From contig NZ_JAFKFW010000014.1 of NCBI RefSeq assembly GCF_017308015.1, forward strand, positions 113,345-177,344: DNA of 64,000 bases, written 5' to 3'. Of this stretch, positions 35,548-45,861 are shown piece by piece. The translations under genes and the position numbers were made by a program. The notes under the pieces are model-generated. The model worked only from the letters and a program-made list of their open reading frames with translations, ran no database searches and was not told where the DNA came from. Origin of the DNA: Allobosea sp. GTDB taxonomy: Bacteria; Pseudomonadota; Alphaproteobacteria; Rhizobiales; Beijerinckiaceae. How positions within the stretch are numbered: position 1 is the first letter of the stretch; each line of letters begins with the position of its first letter.

Positions 35548-38500
35548 CTATTGCAGCCTGACATCGACCACGCCGGGCGCGGCGCGCACGGCATTGGCGA
35601 TCTGCTGGTTGACCGGGAACTTGCCGGGCAGTTCGATCTCGACCTCCTGGGCGCCGTCGTCGATGATCATGACGATCGAGACCTTGCCCTCGGCGCGCAT
35701 CGCCTCACGCGGGCGAAGGCGTTCGGCAACGGAAGCCACAGCCTTGTCGTCGCGGAGATAGACGACGAGATCCTGCTTCTGGCGCGCGGCGAGGCCATCG
35801 AGCTCCTCGGCATCCTCGATGCGCGGGCGTACCTCTTCGCCGTCGAGCACGGCGGAGAGCCGCAGCACCAGCGCCCTGCCCGGCTCGAGCAGGTCGCGCA
35901 GCTTCATCAGCCCTTCCGAGAACAGCACGGCCTCGAACTGGCCGCTCGGATCGGACAGGTTGACGATGCCCATCTTGGAGCCGGATTTGGTGCGCCGCTC
36001 CGACTTGTCGATGACGGAAACAGCGACCTTGCCGACGCCGGTGCCGTTGACCTTCACCGTCTGCGCGAAATCGGCATAGCGCTGCACGCGCAGGCGCTTC
36101 AGCACATGCTCGTAATCGTCCAGCGGGTGGCCGGAGAGGAAGAAACCGACCGCCTCATGCTCGCGCCTGAGCTTCTCGGCCGGCGCCCAAGGCTCGACCT
36201 GCGGGATGCGGAAGGCCTCCTGCACCACGCCACCGCCGAGCAGGTCGAACTGGCCCGCCGCGGCCTCGTCGCGGGTGCGGTTCGAGAGCGCCAGCATGCC
36301 GTCGAGCGCCGCAACCGCTCGTGCGCGATCCGCCTCCAGCTCGTCGAGTGCGCCGGCAGCGATCAGTGCTTCCAGCGTGCGGCGGTTGACGAGCCGGGTG
36401 TCGATGCGCCGCGCGAGATCGGCGAGATCGCGGAACGGGCCATTCGCCTGCCGCGCCGCCACGAGCGATTCCACGGCCGCCGTGCCGACGCCCTTGATGG
36501 CACCGAGGGCATAGAAGATCTTGCCATCGGCCACGTCGAACTCGACGCCGGACTGGTTGATCGCCGGCCGCTCGACCTTGATGCCCAGACGCTCGGCATC
36601 GCGGCGGAATTCCGAGAGCTTGTCGGTATTGCCCATGTCGAGCGTCATCGACGCGGCCAGGAACTCGACCGGAAAATTCGCCTTCAGATAGGCGGTCTGG
36701 AAGGCGACGATGGCATAGGCCGCCGCGTGGCTCTTGTTGAAGCCGTAATCGGCGAACTTCGCCAGCAGGTCGAAAATCTCGGAGGCGACGTCCTTCTTGA
36801 TGCCGCCCTCGATCGCGCCCTTCACGAAGCGGTCGCGCTGGGCGTCCATCTCCGCCTTGATCTTCTTGCCCATGGCGCGGCGCAAGAGGTCCGCTTCGCC
36901 GAGCGAATAGCCCGAGAGCGCCTGCGCCACCTGCATCACCTGTTCCTGGTAGACGATGATGCCGTGGGTCTCGCGCAGATAGGGCTCCATGCCGGGGTGG
37001 AGATAGGTCGGATCCTCCAGCCCGAGCTTGCGGCGGCAATAGGTCGGGATGTTGTCCATCGGGCCCGGCCGGTAGAGCGCCACCAGCGCGATCAGGTCCT
37101 CGATCCGGTCGGCCTTCATCTCGACCAGCGCCTTGCGCATGCCGACCGATTCCACCTGGAACACGCCGACCGTCTCGCCGCGGGCCAGCATGGCGTAGGT
37201 CGTCGGATCGTCGAAGGGCAGTTTGGCGAGATCGATATCGATGCCGCGCTGGGCGATGAGCTTCACGGCCGTGGTCAGCGTGGTCAGCGTCTTCAGGCCG
37301 AGGAAGTCGAACTTCACCAGCCCGGCCTGCTCGACCCATTTCATGTTGAACTGGGTCACGCGCATGCCGGTGCGCGGATCGACCGAGAGGGCGACGAGCT
37401 GTTCGAGCGGCCGGTCACCGATCACCACGCCTGCGGCGTGAGTCGAAGCATGGCGGTGAAGCCCTTCCAGCTTCTGGCCAATTTCGAGCAGGCGCGCGAC
37501 GATCGGCTCCTCCTCGGCCGCCTGCTGCAGCTTGGGCTCGCCCTCGATCGCATCCTTCAGCGAGATCGGCTTGGCCGGGTTCTGCGGCACGAGCTTGGTC
37601 AGCTTGTCGACCTGGCCATAGGGCATCTCCAGCACGCGGCCGACGTCGCGCAGCACGCCGCGGGCGAGCAGCGTGCCGAAGGTGATGATCTGGGCGACGC
37701 GCTCCTGCCCGTAATGACGCTTGACGTAGTCGATCACCTCTTCACGCCGGTTCTGGCAGAAGTCGATGTCGAAGTCCGGCATCGAGACACGGTCGGGGTT
37801 GAGGAAGCGCTCGAAGAGCAGGCCGAAGCGCAGCGGATCGACGTCGGTGATGGTCAAGGCATAGGCAACGAGCGAGCCCGCGCCCGAGCCGCGCCCCGGA
37901 CCGACCGGGATGTCCTGGTTCTTCGCCCATTTGATGAAGTCCGAGACGATCAGGAAGTAGCCCGGAAACTTCATCCGGGTGATGATCGAGAGCTCGAAAT
38001 CGAGCCGCTTCTCGTAATCCTCGACGCTGAAGCCTTCGGCCGGGCCGTGCTTGGCGAGCCGCGCGGCGAGGCCGGCGCGCGCCTGTTCCTGAAGCTCCTC
38101 CGCCTCGTCACGGCCCTCCTCGCCGAAGCGCGGCAGGATCGGCTTGCGGGTGGTGACGCGCCAATGGCAGCGCATCGCGATCTCGACCGTATTCGCCAGC
38201 GCCTCCGGCAGATCGGCGAAGCGCTTCTTCATCTCGGCGCGCGAGGCGAAATAATGCTCCGGCGAGACGCGGCGGCGCGTGCCATCGGAAACAAGGCGGC
38301 CTTCGGCGACAGCCAGCAGCGCATCATGCGCGTCGAAATCGGCGGGCTTGGCGAAGAAGGGCTCGTTGGTCGCGACGATCGGCAGATCGGCATCATAGGC
38401 GAGCCGCAGAAGATGGGCCTCGCGCGCCGCCTCACCGTCGCCGCCGTGGCGCTGGATCTCGACATAGAGCCGGTCGCCATAGATGCCGGCGAGCGTCGCG

Positions 38501-39021
38501 AGGCGCGACGCCGCCTGCGGGAGCTGGCCGAGACGCAAGGCAACGTCGATCGGCCCGCCCTGCCCGCCGGTCAGCGCGATCAGGCCGGTATCGTAGGCGG
38601 CGAGGCGCTCGATCGTAGTGACCGGCTGGCCGGAACCGCCGGTCGCCAGAGCCGCCTCGCTGACGAGCTTCATCAGGTTGCCGTACCCGCCCTCGTCCAT
38701 GGCCAACAGGACGATATGCGGCAGGCGCTGCGGCTGCGTCGGCTTGCGGCTGCCCTCGCCCTCATCGGCGAAATCGACCGAGAGCTGCACGCCGACGATC
38801 GGCTGCAGGCCCGAGCCCGCCAGCTTCTCCGAGAATTCGAGGCCGCCGAAGAGATTGTCGGTATCAGTCAGCGCCAAAGCTGGCTGGCCGTCGGCCGCGG
38901 CCATCTTGGCGAGCGTCGCGATCGTCATCGCGCCTTCGAGCAGCGAATAGCTCGAATGGACATGCAGGTGGACGAAGCCGATCTCCTGGAGAACGCGCGC
39001 CTCGCCAGCTTCCCGACCCAT
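35548..39021 (-). CDS. dnaE: DNA polymerase III alpha subunit
   Basis: Replicative polymerase of the chromosome. The ATG at 39021 with AGGAG upstream gives 1157 residues. The PHP domain starts at FVHLHVHSSYSLLEGAM; the polymerase palm has GRGSGAGSLVAYAL and the catalytic aspartates in MPDFDIDFCQNRR; the C-terminal part has the HhH region, the OB fold and the tau-binding end. A 36-residue SOS peptide gene lies 116 bp upstream on the same strand, and the SOS promoter there may also feed dnaE. Confidence 0.97.
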   Translation of the reverse strand: MGREAGEARVLQEIGFVHLHVHSSYSLLEGAMTIATLAKMAAADGQPALALTDTDNLFGGLEFSEKLAGSGLQPIVGVQLSVDFADEGEGSRKPTQPQRLPHIVLLAMDEGGYGNLMKLVSEAALATGGSGQPVTTIERLAAYDTGLIALTGGQGGPIDVALRLGQLPQAASRLATLAGIYGDRLYVEIQRHGGDGEAAREAHLLRLAYDADLPIVATNEPFFAKPADFDAHDALLAVAEGRLVSDGTRRRVSPEHYFASRAEMKKRFADLPEALANTVEIAMRCHWRVTTRKPILPRFGEEGRDEAEELQEQARAGLAARLAKHGPAEGFSVEDYEKRLDFELSIITRMKFPGYFLIVSDFIKWAKNQDIPVGPGRGSGAGSLVAYALTITDVDPLRFGLLFERFLNPDRVSMPDFDIDFCQNRREEVIDYVKRHYGQERVAQIITFGTLLARGVLRDVGRVLEMPYGQVDKLTKLVPQNPAKPISLKDAIEGEPKLQQAAEEEPIVARLLEIGQKLEGLHRHASTHAAGVVIGDRPLEQLVALSVDPRTGMRVTQFNMKWVEQAGLVKFDFLGLKTLTTLTTAVKLIAQRGIDIDLAKLPFDDPTTYAMLARGETVGVFQVESVGMRKALVEMKADRIEDLIALVALYRPGPMDNIPTYCRRKLGLEDPTYLHPGMEPYLRETHGIIVYQEQVMQVAQALSGYSLGEADLLRRAMGKKIKAEMDAQRDRFVKGAIEGGIKKDVASEIFDLLAKFADYGFNKSHAAAYAIVAFQTAYLKANFPVEFLAASMTLDMGNTDKLSEFRRDAERLGIKVERPAINQSGVEFDVADGKIFYALGAIKGVGTAAVESLVAARQANGPFRDLADLARRIDTRLVNRRTLEALIAAGALDELEADRARAVAALDGMLALSNRTRDEAAAGQFDLLGGGVVQEAFRIPQVEPWAPAEKLRREHEAVGFFLSGHPLDDYEHVLKRLRVQRYADFAQTVKVNGTGVGKVAVSVIDKSERRTKSGSKMGIVNLSDPSGQFEAVLFSEGLMKLRDLLEPGRALVLRLSAVLDGEEVRPRIEDAEELDGLAARQKQDLVVYLRDDKAVASVAERLRPREAMRAEGKVSIVMIIDDGAQEVEIELPGKFPVNQQIANAVRAAPGVVDVRLQ

Positions 39022-39137
39022 GTCCCACTCCTGTCGCCGCAACCGGGCGACTCGTCGATCCCGGCTCTTCTTATGCGTCCGGGACGTGGCCGGCGTCGAG
39101 GCCCAGGAGCCCGGTCTGTGGATGGCTGCTGCCGCCT

Positions 39138-39248
39138 TCAGACATGCGGGCCCGAGAGGATGGCAGCCCAGAGCCAGATCATGCCGAGGAAGACGCCGAG
39201 CGAGGCGATCTCGGCCAGGCCGGCGGCGAATTTACGCGCTGCAGTCAT
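39138..39248 (-). CDS. 36-residue membrane peptide under LexA boxes (SidA-like candidate)
   Basis: A minus-strand ATG at 39248 preceded by AGGAGG at an eight-base distance opens a 36-codon frame ending with TGA at 39138. The peptide begins with MTAARKF and continues in one hydrophobic segment, about residues 8-31 (LAEIASLGVFLGMIWLWAAI), then SGPHV. It is thus a single-span inner-membrane peptide with its positive charge inside. Two perfect LexA boxes lie over the promoter. Caulobacter SidA, a 29-residue LexA-controlled membrane peptide, blocks division through FtsW after DNA damage; this gene has the same design, but sequence homology was not tested. TisB-like toxins are the other option. Too short for routine gene callers. 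Confidence 0.72.
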   Translation of the reverse strand: MTAARKFAAGLAEIASLGVFLGMIWLWAAILSGPHV

Positions 39249-39261
39249 GAAAACCTCCTGT

Positions 39262-39304
39262 GTTCTCGATAAGTTCAGTTTAGTTCACTTTTTGTTCTCG
39301 TCAA
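39262..39304 (-). promoter_or_regulatory. SOS promoter: two LexA boxes and sigma70-like promoter
   Basis: GTTC-N7-GTTC occurs twice: at 39262-39276 (GTTC TCGATAA GTTC) and 39283-39297 (GTTC ACTTTTT GTTC). On the minus strand a TTGACG (39304-39299) and TAAACT (39282-39277) separated by 16 bases form a sigma70-type promoter overlapped by both boxes. The start codon of the small peptide follows 14 bases after the nearer box. This is a textbook arrangement for LexA repression. Confidence 0.8.
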
Positions 39305-39622
39305 TGTCGATAGGGAAACCAGGCCGGCAATCCCGGCACGGAGGTTAATGAAACCTTGCCGGCATTCTGAGGCGGTACCAGCGATCAGCGGTGCTGCTCG
39401 AAGATTGCCACGGATACGAGGGGTCGACGTGAACCGGACCTTCCGCGCCCTGTTTCGGCGACACCTGGTCTCAAGACGCGGACGCTCGCCACGAGGGCGA
39501 GCATGACACGATGTCGTTTCCGGGCGGAAATCTTCGCCACCCTTCCGCGGCGTGCCGAAAGCCCGAAGCCAGCATGTCGCAGGTCATTGCTGGCAAGGAT
39601 CTGGCCGATGGGAACCAGCCGC
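39305..39622. other. Gap of about 320 bp between the SOS promoter and lolD
   Basis: No gene, repeat or hairpin is apparent. The stretch separates the dnaE/SOS unit from the 3' end of lolD. Confidence 0.4.
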
Positions 39623-40309
39623 CTACAGCTTGACCACCAACCCGTCGCGGATCGTGACCTGCCTGTCCATCTGACCGGCAAGTTCGAGGTTGTGCGTCGC
39701 GATCAGCGCCGCCAATCCCGAGGCCCGCGCCAGCGCCATCAGCGTGCCGAAGACATGCTGCGCGGTCTGCGGGTCGAGATTGCCCGTCGGCTCGTCGGCC
39801 AGCAGCAGGCGCGGGCCGTTGGCGACGGCGCGGCCGATAGCGACGCGCTGCTGTTCACCGCCAGACAACTCGCTCGGCAGATGGTCGAGCCGCTCGCCGA
39901 GACCAAGGAAGGTCAGAAGCTCGGAGGCGCGCTCCTCGGCGATTCCACGCGAGAGGCCGCGGATGCGCTGCGGCAGCACGACATTCTCCAGCGCCGTGAA
40001 CTCGGGCAGGAGATGGTGGAACTGGTAGACGAAGCCGATCTCGGTGCGACGCAGGCGCGTGCGCCCCTTGTCGTCGAGCTTAGTCGTGGCAAGCCCGCCG
40101 ACAAAGACCTCGCCGGCATCGGGCTTCTCCAGGAGGCCTGCGACATGCAACAGCGTCGACTTGCCAGTGCCGCTCGGCGCGACCAGCGCGACGACCTCGC
40201 CCGGCCAGAGCGCGAAATCGGCCTTGCGGAGCACTTCGAGCGGTGCGTCGCTCTGCGGATAGTAGCGCTCGACCTGGGAGAGGAAGAGCGCGGGCATTTC
40301 TTGCGCCAT
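39623..40309 (-). CDS. lolD: Lipoprotein-releasing ABC transporter ATP-binding protein
   Basis: ATPase of the LolCDE complex, which extracts mature lipoproteins from the inner membrane for transfer to LolA. The 228-residue protein has Walker [10 protein letters not shown] (residues 44-52), the Q-loop [15 protein letters not shown] typical of LolD, the LSGGEQQR signature and Walker [13 protein letters not shown]. It starts five bases after the stop of the permease gene, so both are one operon. Confidence 0.94.
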   Translation of the reverse strand: MAQEMPALFLSQVERYYPQSDAPLEVLRKADFALWPGEVVALVAPSGTGKSTLLHVAGLLEKPDAGEVFVGGLATTKLDDKGRTRLRRTEIGFVYQFHHLLPEFTALENVVLPQRIRGLSRGIAEERASELLTFLGLGERLDHLPSELSGGEQQRVAIGRAVANGPRLLLADEPTGNLDPQTAQHVFGTLMALARASGLAALIATHNLELAGQMDRQVTIRDGLVVKL

Positions 40310-40313
40310 CGCG

Positions 40314-41606
40314 TCAGCCCATCCTCAGCGCTTCGACCGGGTCGAGGCGCGCCGCCTTCCAGGCCGGGTAGAGCGTCGCCAGGAGCGACAGCGTCAGCGC
40401 CATCAGCACCACGCTCACCACCTCGCGCCAGTCGGTAACAGAGGGGATGTCACTCAGGAAGCGCACGGTCGGGTCCCAGAGATTGGCGCCGGTGATCCAG
40501 TTCAGCGCCGCCATGATCGACTTGATGTTCTTGGCGAAGACGACGCCGAGCGCGAGGCCGGCCAGCGTGCCGATGACGCCGATCGCAGCCCCGGTGATCA
40601 GGAAGACGCGCAGCACCGTGCCGCGCGTGCAGCCCATGGTGCGCATGATCGCGATATCGGCGGTCTTGTCCTTCACCAGCATGATCAGACCGGAGACGAT
40701 GTTCAAAGCCGCGACCAGCACGATCAGCGTCAGGATGATGAACATCACGTTCCGCTCGACTTCCAGAGCGTTGAAGAACGAGCGATTGCGCTGGCGCCAG
40801 TCGGAAAGCACGAGCGGGCGTGGCGCATCGGCCTCGATCGCGTCGCGGACGGCCTGGGTCCTATCGGGATTGTCGACGAAGATCTCGATGACGTTCACGT
40901 CGCCGTCGCGGTTGAAATAGGCCTGCGCTTCGGCAAGCGGCATGTAGACGAAGGTGCCGTCGAATTCGGTCATGCCGATCTCGAAGATCGCCTTGACCGG
41001 ATAGGCCTTGATCCGCGGCGCAGTGCCGAAAGGCGTCGAGGCGCCCTGCGGCGAAACCAGCGTCATCATGTCGCCAGCCTGGATGCCCAGCGCATTGGCG
41101 AGGCGCCGGCCGATGGCGACGCCGGGCGTCCCGCCGTCGAAACCGTCGAGCGTGCCGGACTTGATGTTGCCGCCGATGAACGGAATCGCCTTGATGTCGC
41201 TCTCGCGCACGCCGCGCACCAGCACGCCGTTATTGCCGGTCTGCGAGGAGGCGAGCGCCTGCCCTTCGACCAGCGGAATAGCGAGCTTGATGCCGGGAAT
41301 CTTGGCGAGCCTGGCCGCAACACTGTCATAATCGTCCAGCGGGCGGTCGATCGGAGTCGCGAAGATATGGCCGTTCACGCCGACGATCTTGCTGAGCAGT
41401 TCGATCCGGAAGCCGTTCATCACCGACATCACGATGATCAGCGTGGCGACGCCGAGCATGATGCCGAGGAAGGAGAAGCCGGCGATGACCGAGACGAAGC
41501 CCTCGCGCCGGCGGGTGCGCAGATAGCGCCCGGCGAGTTGCCACTCGAAACCGGCGAAGGCCTTGGTTCCGGTCGGGATATCGGCGCTGTCGGCGACGGC
41601 GCTCAT
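40314..41606 (-). CDS. lolC: Lipoprotein-releasing ABC transporter permease LolC/LolE
   Basis: Permease of the LolCDE complex in the inner membrane. The 430-residue protein has the MacB/FtsX-type layout: one membrane helix after [16 protein letters not shown], a periplasmic domain (residues about 50-280) and three helices at the C-terminal end ending in [18 protein letters not shown]. Alphaproteobacteria usually have one LolC/E-type permease acting as a homodimer. Lies between proS and lolD in the same direction. Confidence 0.94.
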   Translation of the reverse strand: MSAVADSADIPTGTKAFAGFEWQLAGRYLRTRRREGFVSVIAGFSFLGIMLGVATLIIVMSVMNGFRIELLSKIVGVNGHIFATPIDRPLDDYDSVAARLAKIPGIKLAIPLVEGQALASSQTGNNGVLVRGVRESDIKAIPFIGGNIKSGTLDGFDGGTPGVAIGRRLANALGIQAGDMMTLVSPQGASTPFGTAPRIKAYPVKAIFEIGMTEFDGTFVYMPLAEAQAYFNRDGDVNVIEIFVDNPDRTQAVRDAIEADAPRPLVLSDWRQRNRSFFNALEVERNVMFIILTLIVLVAALNIVSGLIMLVKDKTADIAIMRTMGCTRGTVLRVFLITGAAIGVIGTLAGLALGVVFAKNIKSIMAALNWITGANLWDPTVRFLSDIPSVTDWREVVSVVLMALTLSLLATLYPAWKAARLDPVEALRMG

Positions 41607-41649
41607 GCGGCAGCTCCCATCCGATGCATCTGCATGATGGTGTCCGCCG

Positions 41650-42981
41650 TCACGCCGCCCTGCCCTTGAAGCGGTCGAGCGCGGCTTCCAGCGAAACGAG
41701 CTCGCGCTCGCCGCCGTTACGGCGCTTGATCTCGACTTTGCCCTCGGCCAGCCCCTTCGGGCCGACGATGATCTGCCAGGGCACGCCGATCAGGTCAGCG
41801 GTGGCGAACTTGGCGCCCGGCCGGTCGTCGGTGTCGTCGAGCACGGCGTCGTAGCCCTTGGCGAGCAGGTCCTTGTAGATGCGCTCGGCCGCGCCGTCGG
41901 TCGCCGCGTCGCCGGCCTTGAGATTGATGACCGCAATGTCGAAGGGCGCGATCTCCTCGGGCCAGACGATGCCGGCATCGTCGTGGCCGGCCTCGATCAG
42001 CGCCGCGACGAGGCGGCTCGGGCCGATGCCATAGGAGCCGCCATGCAGCAGCACGGGCTGGCCGTCCGGCCCGGCGACGGCCGCGCCCATCGGCTCGGAA
42101 TATTTCGTGCCGAAATAGAAGATATGGCCGACCTCGATGCCGCGCGCCGAGACGCGCTTGTCTTCCGGAACCGCCTCGAAGGCGGCCTTGTCGTGCATTT
42201 CCTCGGTCGCGGCGTAGAGGCTCGTCCACTTGTCGAAGACGCCCTGCAGACCGGCGACGCTGTCGAAATCGGTGTCGGCGGCCGGCGTTTCGAAATTCAG
42301 GTAGTCGCTGTGGCAGAACACCTCGCTCTCGCCGGTCGAGGCGAGCACGATGAACTCGTGGGAGAGATCGCCGCCGATCGGGCCGGTATCGGCCTTCATC
42401 GGGATCGCCTTCAGGCCGAGCCGCGCGAAGGTGCGCAGATAGGCCGTGAACATGCGGTTATAGGCGTGGCGCGCCGCGTCCTTGTCGAGATCGAAGGAGT
42501 AGGCGTCCTTCATCAGGAACTCGCGGCCGCGCATCACGCCGAAGCGCGGACGGACCTCGTCACGGAACTTCCACTGGATGTGGTAGAGATTGAGCGGCAG
42601 GTCCTTGTAGGACTTGACATAGGAACGGACAATCTCGGTGACCATCTCCTCGTTGGTCGGGCCGTAGAGCATGTCGCGATCATGCCGGTCCTTGATGCGC
42701 AGCATCTCCTTGCCATAGGCGTCGTAGCGCCCGCTTTCGCGCCAGAGATCCGCCGACTGGATGGTCGGCATCAGGATCTCGACGGCACCCGAGCGGTTCT
42801 GCTCCTCGCGGATGACATTGCTGATCTTGTTGAGCACGCGCAGGCCGAGGGGCAGCCAGGAATAGATGCCCGCCGATTGCTGGCGGATCATGCCGGCGCG
42901 CAGCATCAGCCGGTGCGAGACGATCTCCGCTTCCTTGGGCGTGTCGCGCAGAAGGGGCAGGAAATAGCGGGAAAGACGCAT
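41650..42981 (-). CDS. proS: Prolyl-tRNA synthetase, short form without editing insert
   Basis: Charges tRNA(Pro). At 443 residues it is the short alphaproteobacterial type that lacks the INS editing domain found in enterobacterial ProS of about 570 residues. Motif 1 is around [14 protein letters not shown]; motif 2 contains [20 protein letters not shown]; motif 3 is in [16 protein letters not shown]. Removal of mischarged Ala-tRNA(Pro) must then rely on a trans-editing protein elsewhere. 43 bp upstream of lolC in the same direction. Confidence 0.95.
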   Translation of the reverse strand: MRLSRYFLPLLRDTPKEAEIVSHRLMLRAGMIRQQSAGIYSWLPLGLRVLNKISNVIREEQNRSGAVEILMPTIQSADLWRESGRYDAYGKEMLRIKDRHDRDMLYGPTNEEMVTEIVRSYVKSYKDLPLNLYHIQWKFRDEVRPRFGVMRGREFLMKDAYSFDLDKDAARHAYNRMFTAYLRTFARLGLKAIPMKADTGPIGGDLSHEFIVLASTGESEVFCHSDYLNFETPAADTDFDSVAGLQGVFDKWTSLYAATEEMHDKAAFEAVPEDKRVSARGIEVGHIFYFGTKYSEPMGAAVAGPDGQPVLLHGGSYGIGPSRLVAALIEAGHDDAGIVWPEEIAPFDIAVINLKAGDAATDGAAERIYKDLLAKGYDAVLDDTDDRPGAKFATADLIGVPWQIIVGPKGLAEGKVEIKRRNGGERELVSLEAALDRFKGRAA

Positions 42982-43146
42982 CGGAAAACCTGTCGGAGGG
43001 CCCCGCGCGCAGAATCGCGCCGGGAGATCGGAGAGCGAGTCGGCCTAGCTGAGAGACACCATCGCTCTCGGCAAAATGCAAACCAAAATCAGCAGGAAGC
43101 GGCGGAAGATGGCGAAGTTATGTGCCTTTCGCCGTGGATCGTGCCA

Positions 43147-43647
43147 TCAGCCCCCGGCAAAGCGCGCCTTCAGCGCAGCAAGTACCGGCGCCGGCACGAA
43201 GGGCGAGACGTCACCGCCCATCGCCGCGATCTGCCGCACCAGCGTCGCGGTGATGTAGCGCACGCCGGGCGAGGCCGGCAGAAAGACGGTCTGCACGTCT
43301 GGCGCCATCGTGCCGTTCATGCCGGCCATCTGCATCTCGTAGTCGAGGTCGCTGCCGTCGCGCAGGCCGCGGATGATGATCGAGGCCCCGGCACGGCGCG
43401 CCGCGTCGACGGCGAGATCGTCGAAGGTCACGACGTCGAGCGCGGCGCCCTTGGCCGCCAGCAATGGCGTAGCGACCTGACGCAGCAGTTCGGCGCGCTG
43501 CTCGACGGTGAGCAGCGGCGTCTTTCCGGGATGGACCCCGATCGCCAGGACGAGCCTGTCGCAGAGGCCGGCGGCGGCGGCAATGACGTCGGCATGGCCG
43601 TTGGTCACTGGATCGAAGGAGCCGGTGTAGAAAGCGATGCGTGCCAT
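43147..43647 (-). CDS. coaD: Phosphopantetheine adenylyltransferase
   Basis: Fourth step of coenzyme A synthesis: adds AMP to 4'-phosphopantetheine. The ATG at 43647 gives 166 residues and starts [18 protein letters not shown], containing the nucleotidyltransferase TxGH motif. [21 protein letters not shown] is the family signature, and ISSTLVR-like [11 protein letters not shown] follows near the end. It lies between proS and the divergent ABC-F gene. Confidence 0.95.
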   Translation of the reverse strand: MARIAFYTGSFDPVTNGHADVIAAAAGLCDRLVLAIGVHPGKTPLLTVEQRAELLRQVATPLLAAKGAALDVVTFDDLAVDAARRAGASIIIRGLRDGSDLDYEMQMAGMNGTMAPDVQTVFLPASPGVRYITATLVRQIAAMGGDVSPFVPAPVLAALKARFAGG

Positions 43648-43706
43648 GAGGCCAGCGTTAGCCGCTGGGCCGGGAGACGACAAGTCTTCTCAGGGGCTTG
43701 GGGGCC

Positions 43707-43829
43707 TCAGGTCAGCGGCACGAGGGCGGCCAGCGCTGCCGCACTGCCGATGATGATCGAGACGAGAACCATAAGAGAGGCCGTAGCGGAAGCACGGCGG
43801 GAACTGGCATAGGACAGGCGGGCATCCAT
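43707..43829 (-). CDS. 40-residue membrane peptide (hypothetical)
   Basis: A minus-strand ATG at 43829, with GAGG eight bases upstream, opens a 40-codon frame: MDARLSYASSRRASATAS, then one hydrophobic segment (LMVLVSIIIGSAAALAALV) and PLT. The positive N terminus and single span make a plausible small inner-membrane protein. It ends 60 bp before coaD and is divergent from the ABC-F gene. Function unknown; existence supported only by ribosome binding site and composition. Confidence 0.45.
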   Translation of the reverse strand: MDARLSYASSRRASATASLMVLVSIIIGSAAALAALVPLT

Positions 43830-43986
43830 GAAGTCAGCCTCGGCGAATCGGGAGTTATCCGGTTTCCTTTGGGTGAGGGCCGCTGCGGGCCGTCCCAAGG
43901 CGAGATTTTGACGAAACGGTGACATCGGCCACCTGTTCCGGCTTTCGATTGCCTTTTCGACCGTCTCGCGCGTAAACGGGCGCGCC

Positions 43987-45858
43987 ATGCTGACGATCAA
44001 CGACATCACATACCGCCTCGGCGAGCGCCTGCTGCTCGACCATACCGGCGCCGCCATCCCCGACGGCGCGCGTGTCGGCTTCGTCGGCCGCAACGGCACC
44101 GGCAAGACCACGCTGTTCAAGATCATCACCGGCGATCTCGGCACCGAGAGCGGCAATATCAGCTTGCCCAAGGGCCGGCGCATCGGCGGCGTGGCGCAAG
44201 AAGCGCCCGGCGGCCCGGAAACGCTGATCGAAGTCGTGCTCGCCGCCGATACCGAGCGCACGGCGCTGATGAAGGAAGCGGAGACCGCGACCGATCCACA
44301 CCGCATCGCCGAGATCGGCACGCGGCTCGCCGATATCGGCGCGCATTCGGCGCCGGCGCGCGCCGCGATGGTGCTGCACGGGCTGGGCTTCAACGAAGAG
44401 GCGCAACAGCGCCCCTGCTCCGATTTCTCCGGCGGCTGGCGCATGCGCGTCGCGCTTGCGGCCGTGCTGTTCTCCGAGCCCGACCTGCTGCTGCTCGACG
44501 AGCCGACCAACTATCTCGATCTCGAAGGCACGCTCTGGCTCTACGATTATCTGGAGCGCTACCCGCATACCGTGATCGTCATCAGCCACGACCGCGAACT
44601 GCTGGACACTTCGGTCGACCACATCATGCATCTCGACCAGGGCAAGCTTACACTCTATCGCGGCGGCTATTCCTCCTTCGAGAAGCAGCGCGCCGAGAAA
44701 CAGATGCAGCTCGCCCGTGCCAAGGAAAAGCAGGACGCCGAGCGCAAGCATCTCCAGTCCTTCGTCGACCGCTTCAAGGCCAAGGCGACCAAAGCCCGGC
44801 AGGCGCAGTCGCGCGTCAAGCGGCTGGAGAAGATGCAGACCATCGCGACGATCATCGACCGCGACGTGCAGCCCTTCGTCTTCCCCGGCCCGGAAAAGCC
44901 GCTCTCACCGCCGATGATCGTGCTGGAGGATGCCAGCGCCGGCTATGGCGAGCGCAAGGTCTTGTCCCGCCTCAACCTCTCGCTGGCGCCGGACGACCGC
45001 ATCGCCCTGCTCGGCTCGAACGGCAACGGCAAGTCGACCTTCTGCAAGCTGATCGGCGGACGGCTCGACGCCATGTCCGGCGAGATGAAGAAGTCGAGCA
45101 AGCTGGAGACCGCCTATTTCGCCCAGCACCAGCTCGACGAACTGCGGATCGAGGATACGCCCGTCGGCCATCTGCGCGACCTGATGCCCGATGCGCCCGA
45201 GGCCAAGGTCCGCTCCAAGGCGGCGCAGATCGGCTTTCCCGCCAGCAAGGCCGACACGCCGGTGAAGCTGCTGTCAGGCGGCGAGAAGGCACGCCTGATG
45301 CTGGGTCTGGCGACCTTCCACGGGCCGCATCTGCTCATCCTCGACGAGCCGACCAACCATCTCGACATCGACAGCCGGACCGCGCTGGTCACCGCGATCA
45401 ACGACTATCCGGGTGCCGTCATCCTCGTCAGCCACGACCGCTTCCTGATCGAGGCCTGCGCCGACCGGCTCTGGCTCGTCGGCGGCGGCACGGTGAAGAA
45501 TTTCGACGGCGACATGGACGATTACCGGACCTATGTCCTGGGTGCCGCCAAAGCCGAGAAGCGCGGCAAACCCGCCCCCGAAGCCGCCGCCAAGCCCAAG
45601 GCCGACGAGCGCAAGGAAGCGGCGACGAAGCGGGCCGCGCAGGGACCGCTGCGGCAGAAGCTCAATCTCGCCGAAGCGCGCATCGCCAAGCTGACGGGCT
45701 TGATCGAAAAAGTGGACGCGGCGCTCGCCAACGGCGCCTTCTCGCGCGAGCCGGACAAGGCGCTGCAGCTCTCGCGCCAGCGCGCGGAATTGTCCGAGGC
45801 GCTGACGGCAGCGGAGGAAGAGTGGCTGCTGCTCGGCGAGGAACTCGAGAGCGCCTGA
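43987..45858 (+). CDS. ABC-F family ribosome-associated ATPase (YheS-like)
   Basis: Soluble protein with two ABC domains and no membrane segments, the ABC-F family that acts on the ribosome as translation factor. The 623 residues contain Walker A GRNGTGKTT near residue 36 and GSNGNGKST near 340, signatures FSGGWRMRVALA and LSGGEKARLMLG, and Walker B LLLLDEPTNYLD and LILDEPTNHLD. A linker between the two domains (EKQRAEKQMQLARAKEKQ) is the P-site-tRNA-interaction motif region. The C-terminal tail of about 100 residues is charged and coiled, as in Uup/YheS types. Subfamily call by eye. Confidence 0.88.
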   Translation: MLTINDITYRLGERLLLDHTGAAIPDGARVGFVGRNGTGKTTLFKIITGDLGTESGNISLPKGRRIGGVAQEAPGGPETLIEVVLAADTERTALMKEAETATDPHRIAEIGTRLADIGAHSAPARAAMVLHGLGFNEEAQQRPCSDFSGGWRMRVALAAVLFSEPDLLLLDEPTNYLDLEGTLWLYDYLERYPHTVIVISHDRELLDTSVDHIMHLDQGKLTLYRGGYSSFEKQRAEKQMQLARAKEKQDAERKHLQSFVDRFKAKATKARQAQSRVKRLEKMQTIATIIDRDVQPFVFPGPEKPLSPPMIVLEDASAGYGERKVLSRLNLSLAPDDRIALLGSNGNGKSTFCKLIGGRLDAMSGEMKKSSKLETAYFAQHQLDELRIEDTPVGHLRDLMPDAPEAKVRSKAAQIGFPASKADTPVKLLSGGEKARLMLGLATFHGPHLLILDEPTNHLDIDSRTALVTAINDYPGAVILVSHDRFLIEACADRLWLVGGGTVKNFDGDMDDYRTYVLGAAKAEKRGKPAPEAAAKPKADERKEAATKRAAQGPLRQKLNLAEARIAKLTGLIEKVDAALANGAFSREPDKALQLSRQRAELSEALTAAEEEWLLLGEELESA

Positions 45859-45861
45859 GCG

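Noticed and set aside
39273-39286. A third GTTC pair between the two LexA boxes
   Set aside because: The spacing is six, not seven; it results from the two real boxes lying close together.
35551-39348. A 1265-codon open frame opposite dnaE
   Set aside because: It is the antisense shadow of a high-GC gene; its composition (many Asp, Arg, Glu, His) is typical of reverse-strand translation and dnaE itself is certain.
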